A DNA stretch of 64,000 bases, from the NCBI GenBank assembly GCA_027488845.1, contig JAIYBC010000041.1:62001-126000 (forward strand). Reading direction: 5' to 3'. The translations under genes and the position numbers were made by a program. Below are positions 45,882-55,920 of the stretch, piece by piece. Every line of letters starts with the position of its first letter. Position 1 is the stretch's first letter. Origin of the DNA: Verrucomicrobiales bacterium. Lineage in GTDB: Bacteria > Verrucomicrobiota > Verrucomicrobiia > Limisphaerales > UBA9464. The notes beneath the pieces are model-generated. The model saw nothing but the letters and a program-made list of their open reading frames with translations, was not told where the DNA came from and ran no database searches.

Positions 45882-47192
45882 TCAGTTGGCCGGCTCGCGG
45901 ATGGGAATCAGCAGCACCTTGTCCACCCGGTGGCCGTCCATGTCGATGACCTCCACGTCGTAGCCATGCAGGCGGAAGGTGTCGCCTTCCTGGGGAACAT
46001 GGCCGAGGTGCCTCATCACGAAGCCGGCGAAGGTCTCGTAGTCCCGCTCCGCCCGCGGATGCAGCGGGAATCCCGTCACCGTCCGCTCGAATTCATCGGC
46101 CCCCAACATGCCGTCCACCAGCCACGAGCCGTCCTCACGCCGCAACGCCCGCGGCCGGGCCCGCATCGCGACGGTGGGCAGTTCCCCGATGATCGCCTCC
46201 ATGATGTCGTGCAACGACACCAGCCCGGTGATTCCGCCGAACTCGTCGGCGACCAGGGCGACGTGTCGGCCGCTCTGCTTGAACTTCTCGAGCAGCGTCG
46301 TCGCCGACAGTCCCGCCGGAACCACGAGCGGTGACGTCATCAGGTTCCGCACATGCACCTTGGCGCCGGCCGCGAGGTTCGCATAGATCGCCTTCACGCT
46401 GACCACGCCGACCACGTGGTCCCGGTTTCCTTCGTACACCGGGAAGGTGGTGTGGCTGCTCACGACGATCCGATGCCAGATCATCTCGTGGGGGTCGTCG
46501 ACGTTCACCCAGATGATCTTCGCACGCGGCGTCATCAGGTCGCGGACGGGGATCCGGTCCAGGGCGAGCACGCGTTCGACCATGTTGGACTCGGACGGCA
46601 GGAACACGCCGGCGCGCAGTCCCTCGCGCACCAGGAGGTTCACTTCGTCCTCGCTGACGGCGACTTCGGCCGCGGGCTTGATGCGCAGGAGCGCGAGCAG
46701 GGCGTCGGTGGAGGCTCCGAGGAGCGTGACCAATGGCGAGGCGACGCGGGAGAGCGTGCGCATGGGTCCCGCCAGGGCGCGGGCGATGCCCTCGGGGTTC
46801 CCGAGGCCGAGTCGTTTGGGAAGCAGTTCGCCGAGGACGAGGGTCAGGAAGGTGAGCAGTCCGACCACCACGACGAACGCGATCTTGTCGGCGTACGGTG
46901 CGAGGACCTCGATTCCGCGGAGGGGTGCGGCGAGCCGGGCGGTGAGGGTGGCGCCGCTGAATGCCGCCGCGACGACGCCGACGAGCGTGATGCCGATCTG
47001 GACGGTGGCGAGGAAGGTGTTGGGGGACTCGGCCAGTTCCAGCGCGGTGCGGGCGCGGACGTCACCTTCGTCGGCCAGCTTCCGCAGCCGGGCCTTGCGC
47101 GCGGAGACGACGGCGAGCTCGGCCATGGAGAAGAGGCCGTTGGCCAGCAGCAGGACCAGGATCGCGGCGAGTTCGAAGGCTACGGAATTCAT
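45882..47192 (-). CDS. CNNM/CorC-family (DUF21-CBS) membrane transporter-like protein
   Basis: A 436-aa protein. An N-terminal DUF21 membrane domain has helices at about 7-27, 60-82, 100-125 and 135-155, with LGELLPKRLGL near its end. A tandem CBS pair follows (VRDLMTPRAKIIWV, HTTFPVYEGNRDHVVGVVSV, then LMTSPLVV and ALVADEFGGITGLVSL), and a C-terminal CorC/HlyC transporter-associated domain with DGSWLVDGML. This is the hemolysin-C/CNNM family linked to magnesium and sodium transport. It appears monocistronic, in chromosomal context. Confidence 0.95.
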   Translation of the reverse strand: MNSVAFELAAILVLLLANGLFSMAELAVVSARKARLRKLADEGDVRARTALELAESPNTFLATVQIGITLVGVVAAAFSGATLTARLAAPLRGIEVLAPYADKIAFVVVVGLLTFLTLVLGELLPKRLGLGNPEGIARALAGPMRTLSRVASPLVTLLGASTDALLALLRIKPAAEVAVSEDEVNLLVREGLRAGVFLPSESNMVERVLALDRIPVRDLMTPRAKIIWVNVDDPHEMIWHRIVVSSHTTFPVYEGNRDHVVGVVSVKAIYANLAAGAKVHVRNLMTSPLVVPAGLSATTLLEKFKQSGRHVALVADEFGGITGLVSLHDIMEAIIGELPTVAMRARPRALRREDGSWLVDGMLGADEFERTVTGFPLHPRAERDYETFAGFVMRHLGHVPQEGDTFRLHGYDVEVIDMDGHRVDKVLLIPIREPAN

Positions 47193-47430
47193 GGGGCGGT
47201 TGGGCTCGGCCTCTGAGACACCTCGCGCAACCCATCTCTAACCCGGCGGCCCACGGAGGCAAATGGAGGAAGAGGAGGGAGTTCCAAGTGTTCGGAGGGG
47301 CGGCGACGTCCGGTTGAGCCGGGAGCGCGGAGCGGGGAGAAGTGAGAGATGCTGGGAACGCAGGTTGGCAGCCGTGGCCACAGGCACCGACCACTGTCAC
47401 CGGTCTTCAGGCCGGCGCTCCCTTCCCGGC

Positions 47431-50400
47431 CTACGGAGCCTCCCAGGCTTCCAGTGGTTGTCCCGGGGCGACGTGCAGGAACACCCGGTCGCCTTCCGCA
47501 AAGCGCATCCAGTTGCGGGGCGTCGGCACGCCCACCTGCAAACGCTCACGGCGGATTCCCTCTTCGATGGGCGCCTCGGCGTCCCAGAACCGCAGCGTGC
47601 GGTCCCCAGAGGTCGCCACCAACCGACCGTCCGTCGACACGGCCAGGGCGATCACCGCACCCGTCTGCGCCTGCCACGCCGTCCCACGCTGCTCCGAGCC
47701 GCTTTCCACGTCGAAGACCCTCACCTTTCCGTCCTCGTTGCCCACGAAGACCCGACGGCCGTCCGGATGGAACGCCACCGCCGTGTCGTAGTCCTCCGCG
47801 TCGCCGAGGCTCCGGAATCCGCCCTGGAGGTCGTCGGCCGAATACAGCCGTGCGCGCCGGCCGACGAGGCCGGTCACGACGAGATGCCGCCCGTCCGGTG
47901 ACAGGTCCATCCCGTTGACCCCGGAGGCACCGTAGAGCATGCGCTGGTCGTCGGTGCCGGTGCCCACCCGCTTCTCCAGGTCGACCGTCATCAGGATGCC
48001 CGGGGTCACGATCGCAAGGCGTCGCTCGTCGGCGGAGAGGGCGGCCCGGACCACCTGCTGGTGCCCCGGATAGCCCCAGGGTCCCCGGAACCGCCAAAGC
48101 GGTTGCGGCGCACCCATGCCGACGCCGTCCGCCGGCCAACAGACGATGTCCTCCGAGACGGCGTCCCGGGTGAGCGCACGTCCGTCGCGGAGCACCGCCA
48201 GCGGATGGTGTCCCCGCGGCGAGACCCAGGATCTGCCCGTCGCGCGGTCGACGAAACGGGTCCGGTCGTCGTTGTCCCGATGGAGCACCCGACGGCCGTC
48301 GGAGGACATCGTGGGGTGTTCCCACGGGTTCTTGGTCTCCACCCCGCCGACACGGGAACGCGGCGCGGCAGACGCCCTGGGCCAAAGGCCGACCGTGCCG
48401 TCCGCGGCCGCGGTCCACCAACCGGATCCGTCGGGGGACGGCTTGACGTCGCGCAGGCGTCCCCGATGTCCGAGCAGGAACTGGTACCGGCCCGATCCGG
48501 CGGAGCGGCTCAGGAGGCGTCCGGGCGGATGGACCGCGCCGCCGGCGCCGACGGGCTCGGAACCTTCCGCGACCGCGTCGTCGTCGTAGCTCGTCGGCGA
48601 CGCGTTGGTGCCGGAGGCGGAGGGAGGGGGCAGGAACCGCAGCGTGCGCAGCACGGCGTCGTCGGTCGCGATCGCGACCTCGGGCTCCTCCGGATGCAGC
48701 TGCAGGGTGCGGAAGGCGAAGGGAAACCGCTGGATGAGCACGGTCTTCCCGCTGTCGATGTCCACGACCCCGATCTCGTTGAGCGCGCCGGTTTGCCGTC
48801 CGCCCGCCATGACCAGATGCCGGCCGTCCTGGGCGAACGCCATCCAGCCGGGGGAGATGTTGGTGACGTCGAGGAAAGGTCCGCTGGGACGGGCCTCGAA
48901 AAGGTCGGACAAGGCCACCACCTGCATCAGCTCCAAGCCCCCGGAAAGCCGGGTCCAGGCCAGGCGACGACCATCCCGCGAAAGCGCGAAGGGCCCGAAG
49001 CGGTCGCCCGGCAGCCGCCGCGCCGATCGGTCACGGACGTTGAAGGCCACGGTGGGATCCCCGCGGGAAGCCGCCCAGTTCATGTTGCCGCCGTAGAGAA
49101 GGCGATCCGCGTCGAGCCAGACACCGCCCATGTGGCGGCCGAGTCCGGTGTGCAACACCCGGCCGGTCTCCGTCTCGACCACCTGGAGGACGTCGCCGTC
49201 GGCGCAGAAGAAATGGTGTCCGTCCGGCGCGAAGGCCAGCGTATGGAACCCGTGGTCGAGCACCTCCTGATCCGGCTGGAGGACCGGGTCCGGGACGGCC
49301 GGACCGTCGCTGAAGCGTCCCGTCGCCGGGTCCAGCCATCGGAGGCGGCGGTCGCGGGCAAGCACGGCGAGGCGGCCGCGGGCGGGGACCCAATCCAGCA
49401 CCTGGGGATCCTCCCCGGGATGGGGGAAGGAACGGAGGGCGTCCCCGCGGCAGAACGCCTGGAGCAGACGCCACTCGAAGCCGCGGCGCCTCGGGTCCAG
49501 TCCGTCGAGCAGGCGCGCCGCACGCCCGATGTCGCCCTGCTCCCGGGCGGATCGGGCCTGTTCGAGCACGGCGAAATAGGCGTTCTCGGCGGCGCGTCCT
49601 TCCGCCTCCAGCGCGGCGGCGGCGGATTCCCTCGCCCGCTGCCATTGCCACAACACGCCGCTGGTCCCGGCCACGAGGGCCAGGGCGAGCACGGCGGAGA
49701 GAAGGGCCGTGGCCGGATGACGCCGCGCCCAAAACGCCAGCCGCTCCGGGGAGGTGATCGAGCGGGCCACGACCGGTTCCCCGCGGAGGTAGCGGTCCAG
49801 GTCGTCGGCCAGTTCGCCCGCGGTCCCATAGCGGCGGGCTTCCGAATGCTCCAGGCACTTGGCGCAAATCAGGCCGAGGTCGCGGTCGACCTGGCGTCCC
49901 AGGCGCGAGGCGCTGGGTGTTGCGGACTCGGCCACCTGGCGGATGAGGTCCAGCGCCGAGTGCCCCGAGAAGGGAGGACGTCCGGCGAGCAGGTGGTGCA
50001 GCACGGAGCCGAGGCTGTAGACGTCCGACCTCACCCCCGCCGCCGCGGAGCCGGACCGCGCCACTTCGGGAGCCATGTAGGCCGGAGTGCCGAGCACGGA
50101 CTCGGGCAGGGTCAGGGATCCGCCGCCCTCGAGGCGTTTCGCGAGGCCGAAGTCGGTGACGTGCGGCATGCCCTGCGCATCGAGCAGGATGTTCGAGGGC
50201 TTCAGGTCCCGGTGCAGCACGCCGCGGTCGTGGGCGTGCTGGACGGCGCGGGCGATGGTGGACAGCAGCTGCGCGGCCCGCCGACACCGGTCGGGATTCG
50301 GCGTGCCGTCGTCGAGCGAGAACTCGTGGATGCGCTCCTCCAGGCTCCCGCCCTCCACCAGCTTCATGCTGAACCAGGGGCGGCCGTCCGACTCGCCGAA

Positions 50401-50748
50401 CTCGTACACGGGGACGATGTTCGGATGGTCCAGGCCCGCCGCGGTCTCGGCCTCGAACAGGAAGCGGCGGCGCAGCGACTCGCCGACCGCCGCCGAGACG
50501 TGGACCAGCTTCAACGCCACCACGCGCTTCAGCCGCCGTGAACGGGCGCGGAACACCACGCCCATGCCTCCCCGGGCGATCTCGGCGAGCAGCTCGTAGT
50601 CGCCGAGGTCCGCACCACCCCGCCCCGACCCGCCCTCTTCGGGCAGGTCGAACAACAGGCTCCGCCGCAGGCAGTCCGCGCAGAGCCCGTCTCCGTCGTC
50701 GGGCTCCAGCGGTCCGCGGCAGGAGGCGCAGGCGGCCGGTTGGATCAT
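47431..50748 (-). CDS. Membrane Ser/Thr kinase with WD40-like repeats
   Basis: A 1105-aa protein. A zinc-ribbon-like N-terminus (C7, C10, C23, C26) precedes the kinase domain (about 50-315): glycine loop IARGGMGVVFRA, VALK (K80), HRDLKPSNILL, DFG and APE all intact. One transmembrane helix at about 345-365 (LLSAVLALALVAGTSGVLW) leads to a linker helix with DPRRRGFEWRLL, and about 650 residues of beta-propeller repeats with SPDGRHLVVTG and FWDAE units. It is a Pkn2-like kinase of the kind abundant in Planctomycetota and Verrucomicrobiota. It lies 43 bases downstream of an ECF sigma gene and is probably co-transcribed. Confidence 0.95.
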   Translation of the reverse strand: MIQPAACASCRGPLEPDDGDGLCADCLRRSLLFDLPEEGGSGRGGADLGDYELLAEIARGGMGVVFRARSRRLKRVVALKLVHVSAAVGESLRRRFLFEAETAAGLDHPNIVPVYEFGESDGRPWFSMKLVEGGSLEERIHEFSLDDGTPNPDRCRRAAQLLSTIARAVQHAHDRGVLHRDLKPSNILLDAQGMPHVTDFGLAKRLEGGGSLTLPESVLGTPAYMAPEVARSGSAAAGVRSDVYSLGSVLHHLLAGRPPFSGHSALDLIRQVAESATPSASRLGRQVDRDLGLICAKCLEHSEARRYGTAGELADDLDRYLRGEPVVARSITSPERLAFWARRHPATALLSAVLALALVAGTSGVLWQWQRARESAAAALEAEGRAAENAYFAVLEQARSAREQGDIGRAARLLDGLDPRRRGFEWRLLQAFCRGDALRSFPHPGEDPQVLDWVPARGRLAVLARDRRLRWLDPATGRFSDGPAVPDPVLQPDQEVLDHGFHTLAFAPDGHHFFCADGDVLQVVETETGRVLHTGLGRHMGGVWLDADRLLYGGNMNWAASRGDPTVAFNVRDRSARRLPGDRFGPFALSRDGRRLAWTRLSGGLELMQVVALSDLFEARPSGPFLDVTNISPGWMAFAQDGRHLVMAGGRQTGALNEIGVVDIDSGKTVLIQRFPFAFRTLQLHPEEPEVAIATDDAVLRTLRFLPPPSASGTNASPTSYDDDAVAEGSEPVGAGGAVHPPGRLLSRSAGSGRYQFLLGHRGRLRDVKPSPDGSGWWTAAADGTVGLWPRASAAPRSRVGGVETKNPWEHPTMSSDGRRVLHRDNDDRTRFVDRATGRSWVSPRGHHPLAVLRDGRALTRDAVSEDIVCWPADGVGMGAPQPLWRFRGPWGYPGHQQVVRAALSADERRLAIVTPGILMTVDLEKRVGTGTDDQRMLYGASGVNGMDLSPDGRHLVVTGLVGRRARLYSADDLQGGFRSLGDAEDYDTAVAFHPDGRRVFVGNEDGKVRVFDVESGSEQRGTAWQAQTGAVIALAVSTDGRLVATSGDRTLRFWDAEAPIEEGIRRERLQVGVPTPRNWMRFAEGDRVFLHVAPGQPLEAWEAP

Positions 50749-50791
50749 GTCGGGGATTCCTACAACGGCCCGCGGCCGACGTTACCCGGCT

Positions 50792-51541
50792 TCATGCCCG
50801 GTCGTGCTCCCGTCCCAGCGCCCGGATCAGGTGCCGGATCTCGTCGTCGACGTCCCGCGGGTCGTTCACCTGGCTGGCCACCTCCTCGCGGAAGAGATCC
50901 CGATAGCGTTGTCGAAACCGGTGCAGTGCGGTGCGGAACGCGCCCGGATTCATCCCCAACGATTCGGAAAGCGTTTCCATGGCCCCGTCCTTCGGCGACA
51001 TCCCCAACAGGGGCTTCATCGCCTCGAAGCGGTCCATCTGGTCGGCCTCACGGCACTCGCCCTCCAGACGCCGCAGCACCCGCGAAAGAACCGCCTTGGC
51101 CCAGCGACGGTCGAACATCACCTCCGGGTCGGAGTGTTGGGCGAGGTCCGCCTGGCAGGCTTCCTCGGTCATCGCCAGGTCCAGCGGGACGGTTTCCATT
51201 CCGCCCCCACGCTTCTGGCGCTGCGTGTGCCGCCATTGGTTGGTCCGGAAATTCCGCATCGAAGCCATCAGGAAGGTCCGGAACCGCCCACGGCTGCGAT
51301 CCGCCCCCACATACAGCCGGTGCTCGAGGAAATGGGCGAAGAAGCCCTGGACCAGGTCGCGGGCCTCGTCCGGGTTGTCACCTTGGGAGCGCACGAAGAC
51401 ATACAACGGCGACCAGTAGGCACGGCACAGTTCCGCCAAGGCCTCCTCCGCACCCGGGGCACGGCTGTCCGCGGCATCCGCGACCAGGCTCCAATGCGTG
51501 GTCCGGAAATCACGTCCTCCCTGTTGCGGCTCGGGTTCCAT
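50792..51541 (-). CDS. ECF-type RNA polymerase sigma factor
   Basis: A 249-aa protein from the ATG at 51541; the frame is open upstream but the preceding sequence has no protein character. Region 2 reads LAELCRAYWSPLYVFVRSQG with ARDLVQGFFAHFLEH and SRGRFRTFLMASMRNF. Region 4 is represented by LSESLGMNPGAFRTALHRFR followed by a tail. This is the ECF group of planctomycete/verrucomicrobial sigma factors that sits in front of Pkn kinases, and the next gene is such a kinase. There is no anti-sigma gene; the kinase may regulate the sigma factor by phosphorylation. Confidence 0.93.
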   Translation of the reverse strand: MEPEPQQGGRDFRTTHWSLVADAADSRAPGAEEALAELCRAYWSPLYVFVRSQGDNPDEARDLVQGFFAHFLEHRLYVGADRSRGRFRTFLMASMRNFRTNQWRHTQRQKRGGGMETVPLDLAMTEEACQADLAQHSDPEVMFDRRWAKAVLSRVLRRLEGECREADQMDRFEAMKPLLGMSPKDGAMETLSESLGMNPGAFRTALHRFRQRYRDLFREEVASQVNDPRDVDDEIRHLIRALGREHDRA

Positions 51542-52047
51542 CGGGGTTCGTCGGCCGCGGAGGATCCCGACCCCCAACCCCGATCGTCCAGAGCGATCTG
51601 GGCGCCGGTTGCCCAGTACGGGTTTCCAAGGCGGACAACGCGTCTGCGCCCTTCGAATGGATCCGATGGGGTCGGGTACACGGCACCGCCTGTCGGTCCA
51701 TTGGTGCACCCGGGTCTCGGGCCGGTATTTGGGCTCCCGCCTGCGTTCGGTTCGGATCGTTCGGGATCGGTCGTGGGGCGGGGTCCGAGGCCTGCGGTTT
51801 GGGACGGTTTCCCCCGGCTGAAGCCGGGACTCCATACCCCACGGACTCCCTCAGGATCGGAATGCCGGTCGTGCCCCATGGGACAGGACCGGGGAGGGTT
51901 CCCAGGAGGAGCCCCTCCGTTGGCCTGTTGGGGCCTCTTCATGACGCCCCGTTCGCACCCAGGGTTCGTTTGCCGCGGAAGTCCCCTTGGAATCGCCGAG
52001 GCCGACTCCAAGTCGCTGCGACTTGTCGGGTCCCGTGTTGGCCGTGG
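51542..52047. other. Divergent intergenic region, 506 bp
   Basis: No gene seen. It should contain the promoters of the sigma/kinase operon and of the rightward membrane-protein gene. Composition is GC-rich and without obvious repeats. Confidence 0.5.
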
Positions 52048-52761
52048 ATGCTCCGGTGCGTGAAGCGGATCAGCTATTCGCGGCATGCGGCCCGGACGTT
52101 CCTGTGCTTGGCCATCATCCCCCTGACCGGCGGGGTCCTCGGGAAGGTGTTCGGAGGCGATCCCGGTTTCAGGCCCGGGTTGGGGGTCGGCATCGGCCTG
52201 GGCGTCCTGTTGGCCGTCCGGACCGTTTGGCGACGCCGTCGCGGCGACGCCTGGTCGGCTTCCGCGCGCGCCGCCGGTCTCAAGGCCATCTACTCGGGGC
52301 ACGCGCCAGCCATCGGCCTCGAAGGCTACCGCTGGACGGACAACCTCTTCGGGATCGAAGAGGATGGCCTCCGGCTGCTGGTCGGGGACCGGATGGAATG
52401 GCACGCGGGTTACCGTGCCGATGCGGCCATCGGCACGATCGATACCCACCGCCCCGAGACGGCCGACCCGGTGCAGGAAGAGACGTTCTTCGCCCTGTGT
52501 GTTCCGGGGTCGCTCAACGGACGCTTCGCACTGGGACGGCGGAAGTCGCTGCTCGAAGTGAGCCGAGGTCCATCGCCGGACGGGGGGCAGGGCGTCGTGA
52601 TGCAGGAATGGTCCGCGGCGCACCCGGCATGGCGGCTGGAAGGGGAAGGCGACTGGTTTGTGGGCACCCGCCCGAACCACGTCGCCTCGGCCGGCGAACT
52701 TGGGGACTATGTCCGGCTGGCCAGGGAACTCGGGCGCTCCCTGCAGTCCGCCACGCGGTAA
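52048..52761 (+). CDS. Small membrane-anchored hypothetical protein
   Basis: A 237-aa protein starting at the ATG at 52048; a GTG four codons later is possible. Two transmembrane segments in the first 55 residues (TFLCLAIIPLTGGVL and LGVGIGLGVLLAVRTVW) are followed by a soluble domain with no recognised family (IEEDGLRLLVGDRMEW, GSLNGRFALGRRKS, GDWFVGTRPN). The mixed alpha/beta soluble part suggests a real domain. It shares a divergent promoter region with the sigma/kinase operon. Confidence 0.65.
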   Translation: MLRCVKRISYSRHAARTFLCLAIIPLTGGVLGKVFGGDPGFRPGLGVGIGLGVLLAVRTVWRRRRGDAWSASARAAGLKAIYSGHAPAIGLEGYRWTDNLFGIEEDGLRLLVGDRMEWHAGYRADAAIGTIDTHRPETADPVQEETFFALCVPGSLNGRFALGRRKSLLEVSRGPSPDGGQGVVMQEWSAAHPAWRLEGEGDWFVGTRPNHVASAGELGDYVRLARELGRSLQSATR

Positions 52762-53126
52762 CGGGGTCGGGTTGCAGGAAGTTTCGGCCAGTCCTCGACG
52801 TCGAAACGGGCGCGGTGCGATGTGGCCTAAACAAGCGGGGTGGAAGCCGGAGACAGCCCGTTGGCGTCTTGGTGGATCTGCGGCAGGTCCGATTTCGGTT
52901 CCATGAAACGGCTCCGGCGATCTCGGAATCCGCGATGGGTTCACCCGGGAGACGCCTGATGCATGGATCCTGCAGGGAGTCTTCCGGCGCGGTTGAACGG
53001 TCTGGGGGGCGGGGTTTCCATCATCGGCGGATGCAGCCCGCTTCAACCGTCCCATAGGTGATGCCACCGAGGCGTCGGCTTGGGATGGTCCGTGGATGGG
53101 CGATCGGCCGTCCGACCCCAGACCCG
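52762..53126. other. Gene-free region before VanZ-like gene
   Basis: 365 bp with no convincing gene and no strong hairpin; probably promoter and leader of the VanZ-like gene. Confidence 0.45.
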
Positions 53127-53504
53127 ATGAAGATCAAATCCGCCGCCGTGCTCTCCGTGATGTTCCTCGTCTACATCGCTTGGGCTGCTGACACGGGCCG
53201 GATGCCTGCGGTCCTCCGGCGCCTCTACGACTACCCGAACGGCGACCGTGTCGGCCACGTGGTGGTTTACGGCATCCTGGCCTGCCTGTTGCACTTGGCG
53301 TTCCCGGGCACACGGACGTGGTTCCGGCGTCGGATCCCGGTCGCCGTCACGGTGCTTTTCCTGTTCGGCACCATGGAGGAATTCAGCCAAGGCCTGTTCC
53401 CGCGGAGAACACCGGATCCCGTCGACCTGTCATGCACCTGGCTCGGCATCGTCGTCGGCCACCAGGTGGCGCGCCGCCTTTCCTCCGTCCCCCGGGAGCC
53501 CTGA
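53127..53504 (+). CDS. VanZ-like family membrane protein
   Basis: A 125-aa protein from the ATG at 53127. The VanZ signature is clear: GDRVGHVVVYGILACLLHLA with the conserved GH near the second helix, then LFLFGTMEEFSQGLFPRRTP and DLSCTWLGIVVG. Four membrane segments. VanZ-like proteins are small membrane proteins of unknown activity; the name comes from teicoplanin resistance and does not imply resistance here. Confidence 0.85.
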   Translation: MKIKSAAVLSVMFLVYIAWAADTGRMPAVLRRLYDYPNGDRVGHVVVYGILACLLHLAFPGTRTWFRRRIPVAVTVLFLFGTMEEFSQGLFPRRTPDPVDLSCTWLGIVVGHQVARRLSSVPREP

Positions 53505-53773
53505 ACCACGCATGTCCCCGGACCCGCAGGGCGTTCCGCATTCCGCTCCGATTCGTCTTCGGGCGGCGTGGAGGTGCGGCTTGACGGTGCCGACAGCGGC
53601 GGTACGGAAGCGGCCCTCCCCCGCGTGGCCGACTCCGCGGCGAGGACCCGGCCACGAATCCACCCAACGCCAGTCGAGGTCGAAGCCGGGCGCCGTCGTG
53701 GGTGACCCGGGCGGTCTTCGTCCGGCAGGAGGGCGTTCCGCGGGCGATGGGGTGTCCCGCAGTCGTGACCCGC

Positions 53774-54460
53774 TCAGTCTTCGATCACGTGCCGCATGCA
53801 CCACGGGGTCTTGGCCGGCAAATGGCGGCCGCGCAGCTTGGGACGGAAGCCGGGTGCAAGGAAGAGGGAGGTGGTCTGCTCGAACTGCGCCGCCGGTGCG
53901 AATCCGTTGAGGTCCACCTGGATGAGGCCGCCGGTGCGGAGGGTCTCGGCGGCCTTGACCCAGACGTCGGAGTTGTCGAGGACGACGAAGCCGTCCGGCT
54001 TGAGGTTGGGCAACGCCTTTTCGGCCATGAGGCGGCGGTTCATGGCACCGTCGATCACCACGATGTCGTAGGGCTTACCCGAGTCGATCGCGCCGAGGTA
54101 TTCCGATTCGGTCGCACCGAAGACGACGCGGGCGTTCGGGGGCATGCCCGAGGAGATCTTGTCGTACCAGCCGCGGTCGTTCTCCACCGCAAGCACCTCG
54201 CGGCAGCGCGTGGCCCAGTAGCGGGTGGAGCTGCCGGAGCCGAACTCGAAGAGCCGGCAGTCCGAAAGGTCGAGCCCCGAGATGTAGTCGATGAAGGGGT
54301 ACGACATCCAAGGCAGCGGCACACCGGACGCGTCCATGGGCCTCATGGTGGCAACCGACCCGGCGAGGCCCCGCTGCCTCAGCATGCCAAGGTGGGGCAG
54401 CAGGATCCTGAGGGCCCGGAGCTTCCCAAGAAATCCGTCGAAGTTCGGCAAACTGTTCAC
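53774..54460 (-). CDS. Class I SAM-dependent methyltransferase-like protein
   Basis: A 228-aa protein. Motif I LFEFGSGSSTRYWA (about 69-82), then LAVENDRGWY as the acidic loop, PYDIVVIDGAMNRR and GFVVLDNSDVW fit a class I methyltransferase core of the kind used in polysaccharide or lipid modification clusters. The C-terminus ends in a short beta hairpin with TSLFLAPGF. The substrate is unknown. The gene stands alone on this strand. Confidence 0.85.
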   Translation of the reverse strand: MNSLPNFDGFLGKLRALRILLPHLGMLRQRGLAGSVATMRPMDASGVPLPWMSYPFIDYISGLDLSDCRLFEFGSGSSTRYWATRCREVLAVENDRGWYDKISSGMPPNARVVFGATESEYLGAIDSGKPYDIVVIDGAMNRRLMAEKALPNLKPDGFVVLDNSDVWVKAAETLRTGGLIQVDLNGFAPAAQFEQTTSLFLAPGFRPKLRGRHLPAKTPWCMRHVIED

Positions 54461-54772
54461 CTGGGTGAGGAATAATTCTTCCCAAACGCCAACGCGAGAA
54501 CTCGTTTGGCGACCGCCTGCGAAAACGGCGAACGGAGCGTGGTGACACCGGGTCGGAAGCCTGGGCGAAGGGAGTCGGGGGCAAGGATCCGGTGGCCCCG
54601 ACCGGTGGGTGCCCTCCTCCGGTTTCCGGCGTGCCGGCCTGCGGCTTCACTCCGGTTCCGTCCGCCTCCTCCGCCCTGCGGCCCGGTCCACAAGAAGCCC
54701 AGCCGCCTCCGGCCCTTCGGTCGATTCGCCGCCCGCCTCGATCGGCCCAGGCCCAAAGCCGGCGGACACGGA
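54461..54772. other. Gene-free spacer, about 310 bp
   Basis: Nothing coding is seen; GC-rich, between two same-strand genes. Confidence 0.45.
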
Positions 54773-55870
54773 CTAGGCGGCGCGGCGGATGGGTTCGTAG
54801 AAGGTGTTCCGCTGCACGGGCTCGCGGCCGGCTTCGCGGATCGCCTTCACCAGCTCCTTCTCCGCCGTCATCTGCGGCGTCTTCGCCCCGGCCATGTGGA
54901 AGATGTGCTCCTCGACGATGGTTCCATGCAGGTCGTCGGCGCCGTAGCTCAACGCCACCTGGGCCATCTTCATGCCCATTCCCACCCAGTACGCGGTGAC
55001 ATGGTCGAAGTTGTCGAGGTACAGCCGCGAGACGGCCACGGTCCGCAGCATGTCGAAGCCGCTCGGGGCATGGGTCGCGGGCAGCCGGTTGTTGTCGGGC
55101 TGGTAGGGCAGCGGGATGAATCCGGTGAAGCCATGGGTCTCGTCCTGCAGCGCGCGCAGCCGGCGCAGGTGGTCCACGCGGTCCTCGAGGCTCTCGACAT
55201 GGCCGTAGAGCATGGTGCAGGTGCTCCGGCCACCGAGCCGGTGCCAGGTGCGGTGGACGTCGAGGTACTCCTCGGCGCTTTCCTTGCCGAGGGCGATGCG
55301 GTTGCGGACTTCCTTGCGGAAGATCTCCGCGCCGCCGCCGGTGAGGGATTCGAGGCCGGCCTCCTTCAGTTCGGACAAGGTCTCGGGCACGGACTTCTTC
55401 GCCAGCCAGGCGAGGTGGAGGATCTCGATCGCGGTGAAGCACTTCAGCTGCAGCCGCGGATCGAGCGCCTTCAGGGCCCGCAGGAACCCGGTGTAGTAGG
55501 AGAAGGGCAGCGAGGGGTGGAGACCGCCGACGATGTGCAGTTCGGTGATTCCGAGTGCGAGGGCCTCACGGGCCTTCTGCACGATCTGGTCCTCGGCGAG
55601 CTGGAAGCCGTCGTTGTCGCGCTTCTTGCGGCTGAACGCGCAGAACTGGCAGCTGAGGATGCAGTAGTTGGAGTAGTTGATGTAGCGGTTGACGATGTAC
55701 GAGGCGCGCAGGCCGTTGCGCCGGCGGTTGGCGATGTCCGCGAGGGCGCCGAGGGCGTTGAGGTCCTTGGACTCGAACAGACGCAGGGCGTCGGCCTCGT
55801 CGAGCCGGACGCCGGCCTCGACCTTCCCATGGAGGTCCTTCAGGGAACTGCGTTGGAGCACGAAATCCAC
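54773..55870 (-). CDS. mqnE: Aminodeoxyfutalosine synthase (radical SAM)
   Basis: A 365-aa protein started at the GTG at 55870, which gives the usual family length. The radical-SAM cysteines are C70, C74 and C77 in CILSCQFCAFSRKKRD; GLRASYIVNRYINYSNY just before and ELHIVGGLHPSLPFSYY just after are typical of MqnE rather than MqnC. It converts 3-enolpyruvyl-benzoate plus AdoMet into aminodeoxyfutalosine in the futalosine route to menaquinone. No other mqn gene is in the window. An iron-sulfur cluster is bound by the three cysteines. Confidence 0.93.
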   Translation of the reverse strand: MDFVLQRSSLKDLHGKVEAGVRLDEADALRLFESKDLNALGALADIANRRRNGLRASYIVNRYINYSNYCILSCQFCAFSRKKRDNDGFQLAEDQIVQKAREALALGITELHIVGGLHPSLPFSYYTGFLRALKALDPRLQLKCFTAIEILHLAWLAKKSVPETLSELKEAGLESLTGGGAEIFRKEVRNRIALGKESAEEYLDVHRTWHRLGGRSTCTMLYGHVESLEDRVDHLRRLRALQDETHGFTGFIPLPYQPDNNRLPATHAPSGFDMLRTVAVSRLYLDNFDHVTAYWVGMGMKMAQVALSYGADDLHGTIVEEHIFHMAGAKTPQMTAEKELVKAIREAGREPVQRNTFYEPIRRAA

Positions 55871-55920
55871 GGCCGGGAATGAACAGCATCCGGTGGACGG
55901 GTCAATGGACAACGTCCTGG

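Noticed and set aside
48061-50541. 826-codon plus-strand frame
   Set aside because: Antisense of the kinase/WD40 gene; the product is Gly/Arg/Glu-rich without motifs.
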